A DNA stretch of 45,811 nt from NCBI GenBank assembly GCA_013813775.1, contig JACCRE010000270.1, positions 1 to 45,811 on the forward strand, in the 5' to 3' direction. Below are positions 25,583 through 34,269 of the stretch, one piece after another (position 1 is the first letter of the stretch; every line of letters begins with the position of its first letter). The notes under the pieces are model-generated. The model searched no databases. It was not told where the DNA came from and was given only the letters and a program-made list of their open reading frames with translations. Position numbers and translations under genes: made by a program. This stretch comes from Planctomycetaceae bacterium (lineage in GTDB: Bacteria > Planctomycetota > Planctomycetia > Planctomycetales > Planctomycetaceae).

Positions 25583-26086
25583 ATGATCGATCAGGTTCCC
25601 AATCCGCTCGCCCCGCACGAACACTGGATGCGCAAGGCTCTCGACCTCGCCGTGGCCGCGTTCGACGCCGACGAGGTGCCCATCGGGGCGATCATCGTGC
25701 ACGGCGATCCTTTGGGCGACGGCCGCATCATCGGCGAGGGCTATAACCAGCGGGAGATGCTGCAAGACCCGACGGCCCATGCCGAAATGATCGCCATCAC
25801 CCAGGCCGCCGAGTCGCTGAAGTCATGGCGGCTCACCGACTGCACTCTGTACGTCACTCTCGAACCCTGCCCGATGTGCGCCGGGGCGATTGTGCAATCG
25901 CGTATTCCGCGAGTGGTTTACGCGACCGCGGATGCGAAGGCCGGCGCTTGTCACAGCCTCTACTCCATCACCGAAGACCCTCGCCTCAATCACCGCTGCG
26001 CCGTCCTGCCGGGCGTCCTCGCTGCCGACAGCAAGGCGCTCTTGCAGGAGTTCTTTCTGCGGAAACGGGCGTTGGGGAAGAAGTGA
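25583..26086 (+). CDS. tadA: tRNA adenosine(34) deaminase
   Basis: 167 aa from the ATG at 25583. The zinc-dependent deaminase motifs are complete: HAE at residues 66-68 (in [10 protein letters not shown]) and PCPMC at 95-99 (in [12 protein letters not shown]). The enzyme converts A34 to inosine in the anticodon of tRNA-Arg. The C-terminal part keeps the family pattern [19 protein letters not shown]. The gene ends 42 bp before the ATPase gene on the same strand, though the two are probably not functionally linked. Guanine deaminase is an alternative but less likely. Confidence 0.93.
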   Translation: MIDQVPNPLAPHEHWMRKALDLAVAAFDADEVPIGAIIVHGDPLGDGRIIGEGYNQREMLQDPTAHAEMIAITQAAESLKSWRLTDCTLYVTLEPCPMCAGAIVQSRIPRVVYATADAKAGACHSLYSITEDPRLNHRCAVLPGVLAADSKALLQEFFLRKRALGKK

Positions 26087-26128
26087 GGCTGCGTGGTATG
26101 CTGGGATGACATTCGAAAGGAATACGGA

Positions 26129-27346
26129 ATGGCAAACGCACCGTTTCTGCGTCGCGTTCGACTGCGGAACTACAAGAGCATCGGCGAATGCGATGTCGAA
26201 CTCGGCCGTTTCACGATCCTCGTGGGGCGAAACGGGTCGGGGAAAAGCAACTTTCTCGAGGCACTACAGTTTCTGTCTCACTCTCTTGAGACATCCCTTT
26301 CCTATGCCGTCGCGAATGCCGGCGGGTTTGCTTCGTTGATGAATCGCAGAGCCTCCGTTGGCGATCTGTTGGAGATCGTCGTCACGATCGAACTCGGAGA
26401 AGATGACGTTGCCGAATATGGCGTCGTCATTCCGGAAGATCGGAGCTTTCTGGTCGCGCGTCACGAGTATTTGAAGGTGCGGAGCGTAGAAGGAGCCTGG
26501 CAGACCCGCTTCGAATCGAAGTCGGGCAAGATCACGTCCATGGTCAACACAGGAGACCTGCGGTTTCCGGAAGGCAGGCTTCTGCTTCCGCTGATGACGG
26601 GCGACGAGGCTGCGGCAACGGTCTATGAAACACTGCGATCGGTACGAATTTACGATCCGGAACCGGCCGCGATGCGAACGATGGCGCCGTTAGATGGAGC
26701 GACACTCGATGCGGACGGCGCGAATGCCGCCGCCGTCTTCTCACGATTGCAAGGTCAGCAGGAAGCCCTTTGCACGAGGCTCACCGACTATCTTGCGGTA
26801 ATCGTCGACGAGCTTATCAGCATCGGCGTCAGAACGGCCGGACCTGCGTCACCGACCTGCGAAGCAACGCCGTATGTCGAAAAGTGGCTGAGGTTTTATT
26901 TTGACCGCAGGGCAGGCATCGAATCATTTTCTTACGACGAGGTGTCAGACGGGACATTACGCGCCTTGGCGATTTTGCTTGCCGCGATGCAACGGCGTGA
27001 GGATGGCCGTCCGATCCCCGTAATTTGTATCGAGGAACCCGAGGTCGGACTTCATCCGGCCGCCTCGGCCGCGCTCGTGGAAGCCCTGCGTGAAGCCTCG
27101 ATCTTTTCGCAGATCATCATTGCGACGCATTCGGCCGACATTCTCGATTGCCTCGACATCGAGACAGACCGTCTTCTCGCCGTACAAGCTCGCCGAGGGC
27201 AAACGAAGATCGGCCCGATCAGCGAAGCCACTCGTTCCATCATCCGCGATCATCTTTACTCCGCAGGCGAATTGCTTCGAATGGACCAACTCGAACCGGC
27301 ATCGCCGTCGGTTGCGGAACAGTCGGCGTCGACGACGAACGGGTGA
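26129..27346 (+). CDS. AAA_21/RecF-like ATPase of a two-gene module
   Basis: 405 aa from the ATG at 26129 (AAAGG about 9 bases upstream). The N-terminus RVRLRNYKSIGECDVELG is the SMC/RecF/OLD-type start. Walker A GRNGSGKS is at residues 33-40, a signature-like VSDGTLRAL at 272-280, Walker B PVICIEEPE at 297-304, and the switch His in ATHSADIL at about 334. This is the ATPase half of a split OLD-like enzyme; no nuclease domain is fused to it. The DUF4276 gene overlaps its stop codon, so both are translated together. Phage defence is inferred from architecture. Confidence 0.88.
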   Translation: MANAPFLRRVRLRNYKSIGECDVELGRFTILVGRNGSGKSNFLEALQFLSHSLETSLSYAVANAGGFASLMNRRASVGDLLEIVVTIELGEDDVAEYGVVIPEDRSFLVARHEYLKVRSVEGAWQTRFESKSGKITSMVNTGDLRFPEGRLLLPLMTGDEAAATVYETLRSVRIYDPEPAAMRTMAPLDGATLDADGANAAAVFSRLQGQQEALCTRLTDYLAVIVDELISIGVRTAGPASPTCEATPYVEKWLRFYFDRRAGIESFSYDEVSDGTLRALAILLAAMQRREDGRPIPVICIEEPEVGLHPAASAALVEALREASIFSQIIIATHSADILDCLDIETDRLLAVQARRGQTKIGPISEATRSIIRDHLYSAGELLRMDQLEPASPSVAEQSASTTNG

Positions 27347-27978
27347 CACGCATGGCGGACGGCCGTCTCCGAATCGCGTCCATCGTCGAAGGGCATGGCG
27401 AGCAAAGTGCGATCCCTCGCTTGCTTACGCGAATCTGCAAAGAACTCCTGAATGCGGAATTCGTCGATGTGCTGAAGCCGAATCGTAAGCGGAGGGATCG
27501 TTTGATCGGCAACATCGGTGCGGAACTCGAAAAGGCCGTCGAGGCGGCCGCCCGGCTGCTCGCCGAACGAGGTAAGGATGGTATTCCGTCACTGATTCTT
27601 GTGATCGTCGATGCCGACGACGATTGCGCCGCAGCGATCGCAGCGCAGATACGGCGTGTGACAACTGCGACGCGTCGCGACGTTCGCTCGGCATGCGTTG
27701 TCGCTGTGAAGGAGTACGAAACGTGGTTCGTCGCTGCAGCGGAATCTCTTCACGACCATTTGGTTTGCGATCAGAACGAGATCCCGCTCGATCCTGAAAG
27801 TCAGAGATGCGGCAAAGCCTGGATCGAAAAGCGATTTCGTAGTCCGAAATACAGCGAAACGACCGATCAACCACGGCTGACCTCCCAAATGGACCTCGTC
27901 GTTTGCCGCGAACGTTGTCCTTCGTTCGACAAGCTCTGTCGGGAGTTGGAGAAGGCATTGAGCGGCGTCGAACCGTGA
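27343..27978 (+). CDS. DUF4276 (TOPRIM-like) partner of the ATPase
   Basis: 208 aa from ATG 27352, or 211 aa from a GTG at 27343 that overlaps the ATPase stop (GTGA). Two acidic motifs stand out: IVEGHGEQSA (E13, with VEGxxE) and LILVIVDADDDCAA (D87, D89 and neighbours), the Glu and DxD positions of a TOPRIM-type nuclease fold. KEYETWFVAAAES and SETTDQPRLTSQ, then CPSFDKLCREL, fit the DUF4276 family. Split OLD-type systems such as PARIS couple an ATPase with a separate TOPRIM protein; this pair has the same layout but the family is DUF4276 rather than DUF4435. A nuclease activated by the ATPase is inference. Confidence 0.8.
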   Translation: MTRMADGRLRIASIVEGHGEQSAIPRLLTRICKELLNAEFVDVLKPNRKRRDRLIGNIGAELEKAVEAAARLLAERGKDGIPSLILVIVDADDDCAAAIAAQIRRVTTATRRDVRSACVVAVKEYETWFVAAAESLHDHLVCDQNEIPLDPESQRCGKAWIEKRFRSPKYSETTDQPRLTSQMDLVVCRERCPSFDKLCRELEKALSGVEP

Positions 27979-28065
27979 CCGTCACTACCATTCCCCGCTC
28001 GACCGCGGGTCAAAAGCTTCCGTTCGTTGGGCTTGAAAAACAGGGTCGCACCGGCGCGGGCCGCA

Positions 28066-28488
28066 TCACCCCAACTTCATCGCGAAGTGATGGCTCGTGA
28101 TGTCCATGCGGTGCCGCAGGTAGAAACGGTGCGCGGCGAAGCGTTGCACGCCGGAATCGAGATGCAGCTCGCCGCACCCAAGTTGCTTCGCTTCAGCGAC
28201 GAGCCACTCGAAGAGTCGGTCGCCCTGGCCCTGCGACCGGTGATGCTCGTCGGTCACGAGATCATCGACGTACAGGAAGCGCCCCCACGCCAGGTTCTCG
28301 ATCACCCGATAACCGGCGACGGAGACCGCCTGGCCGTCCGCCTCGCAATACACGAGGCGGTAGCCCGCCGATGTCTGTGCCTGAACCCACGGCACGAACT
28401 CCGCAGTCGTCAGTTGCGGCCGCAACTGCCGCATGACCGCGAAGCACGCGGCGATCTGCTCGTCGGTCTCGGCACGATGAATCGACAT
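28066..28488 (-). CDS. GNAT family N-acetyltransferase
   Basis: 140 aa, the minimal GNAT length. The acetyl-CoA binding loop is visible as VTDEHHRSQGQGDRLFEWL (R/Q-x-x-G-x-G/A pattern), preceded by the beta-4 strand LYVDDLV, and the C-terminal part ends AHRFYLRHRMDITSHHFAMKL, as in small GNATs. The substrate is unknown. It does not resemble the larger AblB acetyltransferase that acts with KamA. It is transcribed convergently with the ATPase/DUF4276 pair. Confidence 0.88.
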   Translation of the reverse strand: MSIHRAETDEQIAACFAVMRQLRPQLTTAEFVPWVQAQTSAGYRLVYCEADGQAVSVAGYRVIENLAWGRFLYVDDLVTDEHHRSQGQGDRLFEWLVAEAKQLGCGELHLDSGVQRFAAHRFYLRHRMDITSHHFAMKLG

Positions 28489-28616
28489 GAGGAGTAAGGG
28501 TGCTCTTCAATGGCGTGAAGGGCGTCGGGTGATCTGGAGGACGGCACTGATCACCTCCGGCGAGGTCGCTGCCTCGTCGATGATGGTCTATAGTTGAGCG
28601 ACGAGGGTCAATCGCT

Positions 28617-28650
28617 GAACTCCCTCAACTCTCAACCCTCAACCCTCAAC
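28617..28650. repeat. TCAACCC tandem repeat before the threonine synthase start
   Basis: ACTCCCTCAACTCTCAACCC continues as more TCAACCC units and ends four bases before the ATG of threonine synthase. It is the same unit as in the miaB insertion, but here no clear opposite arm is present within 100 bp. Confidence 0.7.
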
Positions 28651-28654
28651 CGCA

Positions 28655-30049
<1,395 letters not shown>

Positions 30050-30058
30050 GAACGAACC

Positions 30059-30148
30059 GCCAAGGCACCAAGATCGCCAAGGTAAACAGCCGGCGTTTCC
30101 CTTTCTCGCGCGGGACATCAAGGAACTTGGCGTCCTTAGCGCCTTGTA
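30059..30148. repeat. Imperfect inverted repeat after threonine synthase
   Basis: The left arm GCCAAGGCACCAAGATCGCC and the inverse of the right arm, ACAAGGCGCTAAGGACGCCA, match with several mismatches (AAGGC-x-C(C/T)AAG core). It begins 9 bp after the thrC stop and may also serve as its terminator. Confidence 0.6.
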
Positions 30149-30181
30149 TGCTCAATCATCACAGAAGTGTGTGCTGGAGAT

Positions 30182-30230
30182 CGCAGTGAGAGAGCCTGCG
30201 AAGCGTAGCGAAGCAGGCTCTCTCACTGCG
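30182..30230. repeat. 18 bp perfect-arm hairpin repeat
   Basis: CGCAGTGAGAGAGCCTGC is exactly mirrored by GCAGGCTCTCTCACTGCG around a 13-base loop GAAGCGTAGCGAA. It lies directly before the IS110 remnant. The loop with its GCGAAGC pairs extends a longer symmetric core. Its length and perfection mark it as a distinct palindromic repeat, not an ordinary terminator. Confidence 0.8.
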
Positions 30231-30239
30231 GCCGGCGGC

Positions 30240-30359
30240 AGATCGATTGCCACCGGAGGCTATCAGCGACGGCTCGTCGCCGAACTCGCCGACGCCGGCT
30301 ACACCGTCGCCGTCGTCAACCCCCGCCAGGTCCGCGACTACGCCCGCGGCCTCGGTCGG
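30240..30359 (+). pseudogene. IS110-family transposase remnant
   Basis: About 40 codons without a start read ATGGYQRRLVAELADAGYTV followed by AVVNPRQVRDYARGLGR. This is a signature stretch of the N-terminal DEDD domain of IS110 transposases (TGGYE ... AVVNPRQVRDFA). Everything before and after it is gone, including the catalytic Ser domain, so it is a short relic. It is flanked by the hairpin at 30182-30230 and a ligase relic on the other strand. Confidence 0.7.
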
Positions 30360-30430
30360 GGCGGCGACTGCGACGATCCGGCGGATCGCCTCGTCGTAAG
30401 CGATCGGCTCCTGGCGAATGCCGGCTGAGC
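30358..30430 (-). pseudogene. C-terminal relic of a D-Ala-D-Ala-ligase-like gene
   Basis: On the minus strand the stretch reads about EPIAYDEAIRRIVAVAA. It closely matches the ends of the two intact ligases (GIAYKEAIRRIIAAA at 31022 and GMPYDELIRRIIDSA at 32248). No open frame for the rest of a ligase is nearby. It looks like the end of a third paralogue whose body was lost, next to an IS110 relic. Confidence 0.5.
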
Positions 30431-30450
30431 CTTCGAACTGCGAATGGCCT

Positions 30451-30951
30451 TTACGAAAGACCATCGCGGTTCTCCCAGCTGAAGACGTCTCCCTCCGGCA
30501 ACTCTGCCACGCCCAGATGACGGAGCATGAACAGAACCTGGGCACGATGGTGCATGCTGTGCGTAATAATATGCGCGATCGCGCCGCCGCAGCTCTTCTC
30601 CACGGGCGGATCGTCCAGGAAGTCCGTCCAGAGAGCGTCCCAACGGCCATCCGCGGCCACTCCGCGAGCCAACCGGCCAAGATCATCGGCCGCACGATTC
30701 AACCGATCATGCAAGCCATCAATCGAGCTGCCATTCGACGGATCTGCATCGCCCGGACGGATCGGTCCGCCGCACATGAGGTCGGTCCAGACTTCCATGT
30801 TGCGAACGATATGTAGCAGGCTCGCACGGACGGTCCGGTGGCCGATGTCAAACGGCTGATCCAATTGCTCGGCGGTCAGTTCCCGACAGAGCAAGAGGAG
30901 TTGTCGCGTCGTCCATGCGTCATGTCCGAGCAGGCGATCAAGCAAGTCCAT
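30451..30951 (-). CDS. DinB-family metal-binding protein
   Basis: 166 aa from the ATG at 30951. It is a DinB/YfiT-type four-helix protein; the family metal site is suggested by LLHIVRNMEVWTDL in the middle and AHIITHSMHHRAQVLFMLRH near the C-terminus. Substrate unknown; DinB proteins include thiol transferases. It follows the two ATP-grasp genes on the same strand after a 70 bp gap and may be the last gene of that transcript. Confidence 0.85.
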   Translation of the reverse strand: MDLLDRLLGHDAWTTRQLLLLCRELTAEQLDQPFDIGHRTVRASLLHIVRNMEVWTDLMCGGPIRPGDADPSNGSSIDGLHDRLNRAADDLGRLARGVAADGRWDALWTDFLDDPPVEKSCGGAIAHIITHSMHHRAQVLFMLRHLGVAELPEGDVFSWENRDGLS

Positions 30952-31021
30952 CTTGCATCCTTCGCAGCGAACGGCGACGGGCGATCCGCGAGACAGCGAC
31001 AGAAATCGTCCCAGACCATCG

Positions 31022-32047
31022 TTATTGATGGTACTTCCCGTTCCGAGCGCTTGCGGCCGCGATGATCCGGCGAATCGCCTCTTTGTAGGCGATCCCGCAG
31101 TTCGCCAAGGCGGCGGCGAAGCCGGCGTCGAGAGAGAGGCAGGGGTTGGCGTTCGCCTCGATGACCCACGACCGGCCCTGTTCATCGACACGGAAATCGA
31201 CGCGGGCGTAACCGGCGAGGCCGAGGGCGTGCCAGGTCTGTTCCGCAAGCTCTCGAAGCTCCTCGAGGAGGTGTTTATCTTCCGGCCCGAAATCAAACCT
31301 TCGCGGCGTTTCGCTGTACTCGAAGCTGTCGGAAACCCACTTCGCCGCGTAACCGACGATACGGGGTTTGTCCGCGGGGAAGGTCTCGAAGGTGATCTCT
31401 GCGGCGGGCAGAACCTCGGGCGTCCCGTCTCCCCGGTCCAGCACGCTCAGGTTGAACTCGCGGCCGTCGATGAAGGCTTCCGCGAAGAACGGCTTGCCGA
31501 ACTGGCGATGCCGATCGCTGATCGCGCTCGCCACCTCGTCGATCGATGATGCGGTGATCACGGCGCCATCGTCCATGCCGAATGAGGCGTGCTCGTGAAC
31601 GGCCTTCAGCAGGAAGCGCGCCGGAAATGACAACGCGGAAGTCTTTCCCTCGATCGCGATGCGATCACCGCGAAGGTACACGGCGGTCGGCGTCGGGATC
31701 GCCGTCGCCGTCAGCCGCTGCTTGGTCAGATGCTTGCTGTTGGTGACATGCAAGGCGTCGGCATCGTTGCCCGTGCAGGCGACGCCGATCGCCGAGCAGA
31801 GCAGCGGCGCGACCGGCGACAGCCGATCGGTCCCGCCGAGCGCCTCGACGAGATTGAACGCGACCGCGGGACGCACCTCTCGAAGCCGATGGACGAGGCC
31901 TTCGAGGTCGAGCGTCACCGACACCGTGACCGGCTCGTGGCCGAGGGACCGCAGAGCTTCTGACACCGCTTCCGCCTGCACGAGCACGTCGCGCTCGTCC
32001 GCGGGGGCATCCTCGGCGACGGCGTTATGAAGGATCGCGACGAGCAT
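31022..32047 (-). CDS. D-Ala-D-Ala-ligase-like ATP-grasp protein (upstream-cluster member 1)
   Basis: 341 aa from the ATG at 32047 (MLVAILHNAVAEDAP). The ATP-grasp fold is seen in FLLKAVHEHASFGM, FFAEAFIDGREFNL (a strand typical of the family) and the magnesium motif SWVIEANANPCLS. The last corresponds to the E-x-N of D-Ala-D-Ala ligases. It is similar in layout but not close in sequence to the neighbour at 32248. Such enzymes join a carboxylate to an amine with ATP; cell-wall D-Ala-D-Ala synthesis is only one option. The gap to the neighbour is occupied by the repeat at 32094-32247. Confidence 0.8.
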   Translation of the reverse strand: MLVAILHNAVAEDAPADERDVLVQAEAVSEALRSLGHEPVTVSVTLDLEGLVHRLREVRPAVAFNLVEALGGTDRLSPVAPLLCSAIGVACTGNDADALHVTNSKHLTKQRLTATAIPTPTAVYLRGDRIAIEGKTSALSFPARFLLKAVHEHASFGMDDGAVITASSIDEVASAISDRHRQFGKPFFAEAFIDGREFNLSVLDRGDGTPEVLPAAEITFETFPADKPRIVGYAAKWVSDSFEYSETPRRFDFGPEDKHLLEELRELAEQTWHALGLAGYARVDFRVDEQGRSWVIEANANPCLSLDAGFAAALANCGIAYKEAIRRIIAAASARNGKYHQ

Positions 32048-32093
32048 GAGCCGAAGGGAAAAGCCAGCGAATAGAAACGACCGAAGATCAGCC

Positions 32094-32247
32094 GGCCCGC
32101 GAATCACGCGAATCGACGCGAATGATTCTGGAGAACTCGATCAAGCGCCTTCGGTCGGAAGGGCTTTTCTTCGTCCATTACTCATACGTTTTGATTCGAG
32201 CCATTCTTTGGTTCTTGATTCGCGTCCGTTCGCGTGATTCGCGGGCC
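32094..32247. repeat. Inverted repeat, GCGAATCACGCGAA family
   Basis: The left arm GGCCCGCGAATCACGCGAAT and the inverse of the right arm, GGCCCGCGAATCACGCGAAC, agree over at least 30 bp (then GACGCGAAT on both). It exactly fills the gap between the two ligase genes and ends on the base before the stop codon of the upstream one. Confidence 0.8.
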
Positions 32248-33249
32248 TCATTTCACGATGAGTGTTGCCGCGGAATCGATGATCCGGCGAATCAGTTCGT
32301 CGTACGGCATGCCGACGGCCGTGCAGATCATCGGCAGGTCGCTGTGTTCGGGGTGCAGGCCGGCGAGCGGGTTGACTTCGATGAATTGCGGCTTGCCGGC
32401 GGCGTCGCTCCGCATGTCGATGCGGCCCGCATCGCGGCAGCCCAGCGCCCGCCACGCCGCAAGCGAAATCTGTTCGGCGGCGGCGACTTCGGCGTCGTGC
32501 GCGGAATCGACGGGTCGATACTCGACGAGTTCTTCGCAGTTCTCTTTGTTGACGTAGCTGTAGACCTCTGGCTCGGCGCTATCGAGCAGCACGATCTCGA
32601 GCGTGCCGATGACCTGCGCCTCGCTGCCCGTACCGACGAGCCCGACGGTGAACTCACGGCCCGGCAGGTACTCTTCGACAAGCGCCGGCTGTTTATACCG
32701 CGATAGCAAGGCTTCGCACGTCGGCCAGAGTTCCGCGAGGCTCTTCACCTTCGACGCAGGCGTGACTCCCTTGCCGGTGCCTTCGGCGACGGGCTTCGCG
32801 AACGCCGGAAAGGCGAGATCCTGACCGTCGGTGGCCGTACCGTCGGCATCACCGCGTGTTGCGACCACGCGATAACGCGGGGTCGGAATGCCGGCGTCGC
32901 GCAGCACGGCCTTCGTCATGCCTTTGTGCAGCGACACCGACATCACGAGCGGGTCGGAGAAGGTGTAGGCGATCTCGTAAAGATCGAGAATCGCCGGCAC
33001 CTGCGCCTCGCGACCGAGCCCTCGCAGACCTTCACAGATATTGAAGACGAGATTCCAACGGTCTCCCGCCACGAGCCGCGACGTGAGCTGCCGGGCATTG
33101 CCGATGCGATCGACACGATGCCCGACCCGCTCGATCGCCGCAGCGAGTGCGTCGATCGTCGATTCGCGGTCAAATTCCGCGGTTTCCTCCTCGCCGTAGC
33201 CGGCGGCGAGGTATTCCGAGCGAAGGTCGTAGGTCAATCCAACGAGCAT
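32248..33249 (-). CDS. D-Ala-D-Ala-ligase-like ATP-grasp protein (member 2)
   Basis: 333 aa from the ATG at 33249 (MLVGLTYDLRSEYLAAGYGE). ATP-grasp motifs include FPAFAKPVAEGTGKGVTPAS (ATP-binding Lys and Gly loop), ALVEEYLPGREFTVGLVG and the metal motif PQFIEVNPLAGLHPEHSDLP (E-x-N). These match D-Ala-D-Ala ligase-type carboxylate-amine ligases more closely than its neighbour does. The two genes are in tandem, with a 200 bp repeat-filled gap. Substrate unknown. Confidence 0.82.
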   Translation of the reverse strand: MLVGLTYDLRSEYLAAGYGEEETAEFDRESTIDALAAAIERVGHRVDRIGNARQLTSRLVAGDRWNLVFNICEGLRGLGREAQVPAILDLYEIAYTFSDPLVMSVSLHKGMTKAVLRDAGIPTPRYRVVATRGDADGTATDGQDLAFPAFAKPVAEGTGKGVTPASKVKSLAELWPTCEALLSRYKQPALVEEYLPGREFTVGLVGTGSEAQVIGTLEIVLLDSAEPEVYSYVNKENCEELVEYRPVDSAHDAEVAAAEQISLAAWRALGCRDAGRIDMRSDAAGKPQFIEVNPLAGLHPEHSDLPMICTAVGMPYDELIRRIIDSAATLIVK

Positions 33250-33280
33250 CGAGTGTCGCGTCGCCTTCGCTGTCCCAAAG

Positions 33281-33300
33281 CCACCGGCGAACGCCGGTGG
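33281..33300. repeat. 20 bp palindrome
   Basis: CCACCGGCGAACGCCGGTGG is a perfect 9 bp inverted repeat with an AA centre. It lies upstream of the second ATP-grasp gene, between it and the Lys-rich micro-ORF. It may act as a terminator stem or belong to a dispersed palindrome family. Confidence 0.6.
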
Positions 33301-33326
33301 GCCGACCCTCCTCGGATCCGTAGAGC

Positions 33327-33437
33327 TCACTTCTTTTCGAGCGTCCGCTCCAGCGGCTTGATCTCCTTCTTCTTGTCGTCCTTCTTGGGCTTCTTGTTCT
33401 TCTTGTCGTTCTTTTGGCTATTGTTGCCTTTGGCCAT
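33327..33437 (-). CDS. Lysine-rich micro-protein (36 aa)
   Basis: From ATG 33437 with AAAGGAGAG upstream to TGA 33327 the frame encodes MAKGNNSQKNDKKNKKPKKD, then DKKKEIKPLERTLEKK. More than a third of the residues are Lys and there is no hydrophobic segment. A strong ribosome site and a position between the YkgJ-like and ATP-grasp genes support expression. A nucleic-acid- or ribosome-binding role is conceivable from charge only. Confidence 0.5.
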   Translation of the reverse strand: MAKGNNSQKNDKKNKKPKKDDKKKEIKPLERTLEKK

Positions 33438-33499
33438 GGGTCTCTCCTTTCCGCGATCAAGGTGAAGGTCGTTCGGGGGCTGTTTTGCGACCTGAACAA

Positions 33500-34051
33500 T
33501 CACTGATAAGCGCCTGCCTGCCGGGCGGCAAGGTCGGACCTGAGTTCCGAGTATAACTGCCCGTGCCAGCGTTCGGCATCGGTTCGGTTCATGGCGAGGG
33601 CGTCCGCGAGTCCGACGCCTTCCGGCAACAGATGGCGCGGGCAGCCGGTCGCCAATTCTTCAGCGACACCGGCTTCGGTGTAGTCGAAGGGGTAAAGCCG
33701 ACAAATCAAAGGTCGCGTTTCGTAAGGCAGCGTGCAACCCACCGGGCCGAGAAACGTGCAGTCGCCGTTCTCGTGATGCTTCACGACACGCCGCGTTCCA
33801 TCGGGTTGGAACGTCGCGTCGCGCCACAGCGGGTCGTCGTCCTGGTCGAGGTACTCCGGCTTGCCGGCGGAACGGAACTCGATGAAGTCTCGCCGCCCGA
33901 TGTGGGCGGAAACCCTCTCGATGTCGCCATCGGTCAAGACGATGTCGGTGTGCTGACAGCAGGTCTCCTGCCGCTTGGCGCAACGCGCGCAAAGGAACTC
34001 CTGGGCGTCATCGATGCCGTCATGCACGACGGGAAGTGTGGCGAGGCCCAT
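33500..34051 (-). CDS. YkgJ-family cysteine-cluster protein
   Basis: 183 aa from the ATG at 34051; an upstream start at 34144 would add 31 residues encoded by the repeat at 34079 and is rejected. The Zn/Fe-chelating cysteines are CARCAKRQETCCQH near the N-terminus, CTFLGPVGC and ETRPLICRLYPF further on, the pattern of the YkgJ (CxxCxxxxxxCC) family. Function in this family is unknown. It is in the same direction as KamA and the ATP-grasp genes, with 62 bp to the micro-ORF. Confidence 0.85.
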   Translation of the reverse strand: MGLATLPVVHDGIDDAQEFLCARCAKRQETCCQHTDIVLTDGDIERVSAHIGRRDFIEFRSAGKPEYLDQDDDPLWRDATFQPDGTRRVVKHHENGDCTFLGPVGCTLPYETRPLICRLYPFDYTEAGVAEELATGCPRHLLPEGVGLADALAMNRTDAERWHGQLYSELRSDLAARQAGAYQ

Positions 34052-34078
34052 ATCCGTCCGAGCCGAAAGGGGAAATGA

Positions 34079-34256
34079 GAACCACGGAACACACGGAGTG
34101 ACACGGAAGGTCCAAGAAAGGACCACGAAACATACGAACGACACGAAAGGATTTCAGCAGGGGCGCCTGGTACTTCAGGAACGAGCCGTCCGATCCTCAT
34201 GTCTTCCGTACTGTTCGTGGTTTCCTTTCCGTGCCTTCCGTGTCTTCCGTGGTTCA
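34079..34256. repeat. Inverted repeat, GAACCACGGAA family
   Basis: The left arm GAACCACGGAACACACGGAG and the inverse of the right arm, GAACCACGGAAGACACGGAA, match closely and continue through CACGGAA and ACCACGAA units. It fills the gap between the KamA and YkgJ-like genes and creates a false upstream start for the latter. Confidence 0.8.
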
Positions 34257-34269
34257 AACGCATCACGGC

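Noticed and set aside
24862-25584. Extension of the permease to 805 aa
   Set aside because: The extra part reads through three repeat elements; the membrane protein start fits the ATG at 24861.
28066-28488. GNAT protein as AblB partner of KamA for N-acetyl-beta-lysine
   Set aside because: AblB is about twice as long and the gene is not next to kamA; only the general GNAT pattern is present.
28617-28650. CRISPR-like tandem repeats
   Set aside because: The units are 6-7 bases long without spacers; no array or cas gene is present.
30240-30359. Functional IS110 element
   Set aside because: Only about 40 codons remain, with no start, no catalytic Ser domain and no ends.
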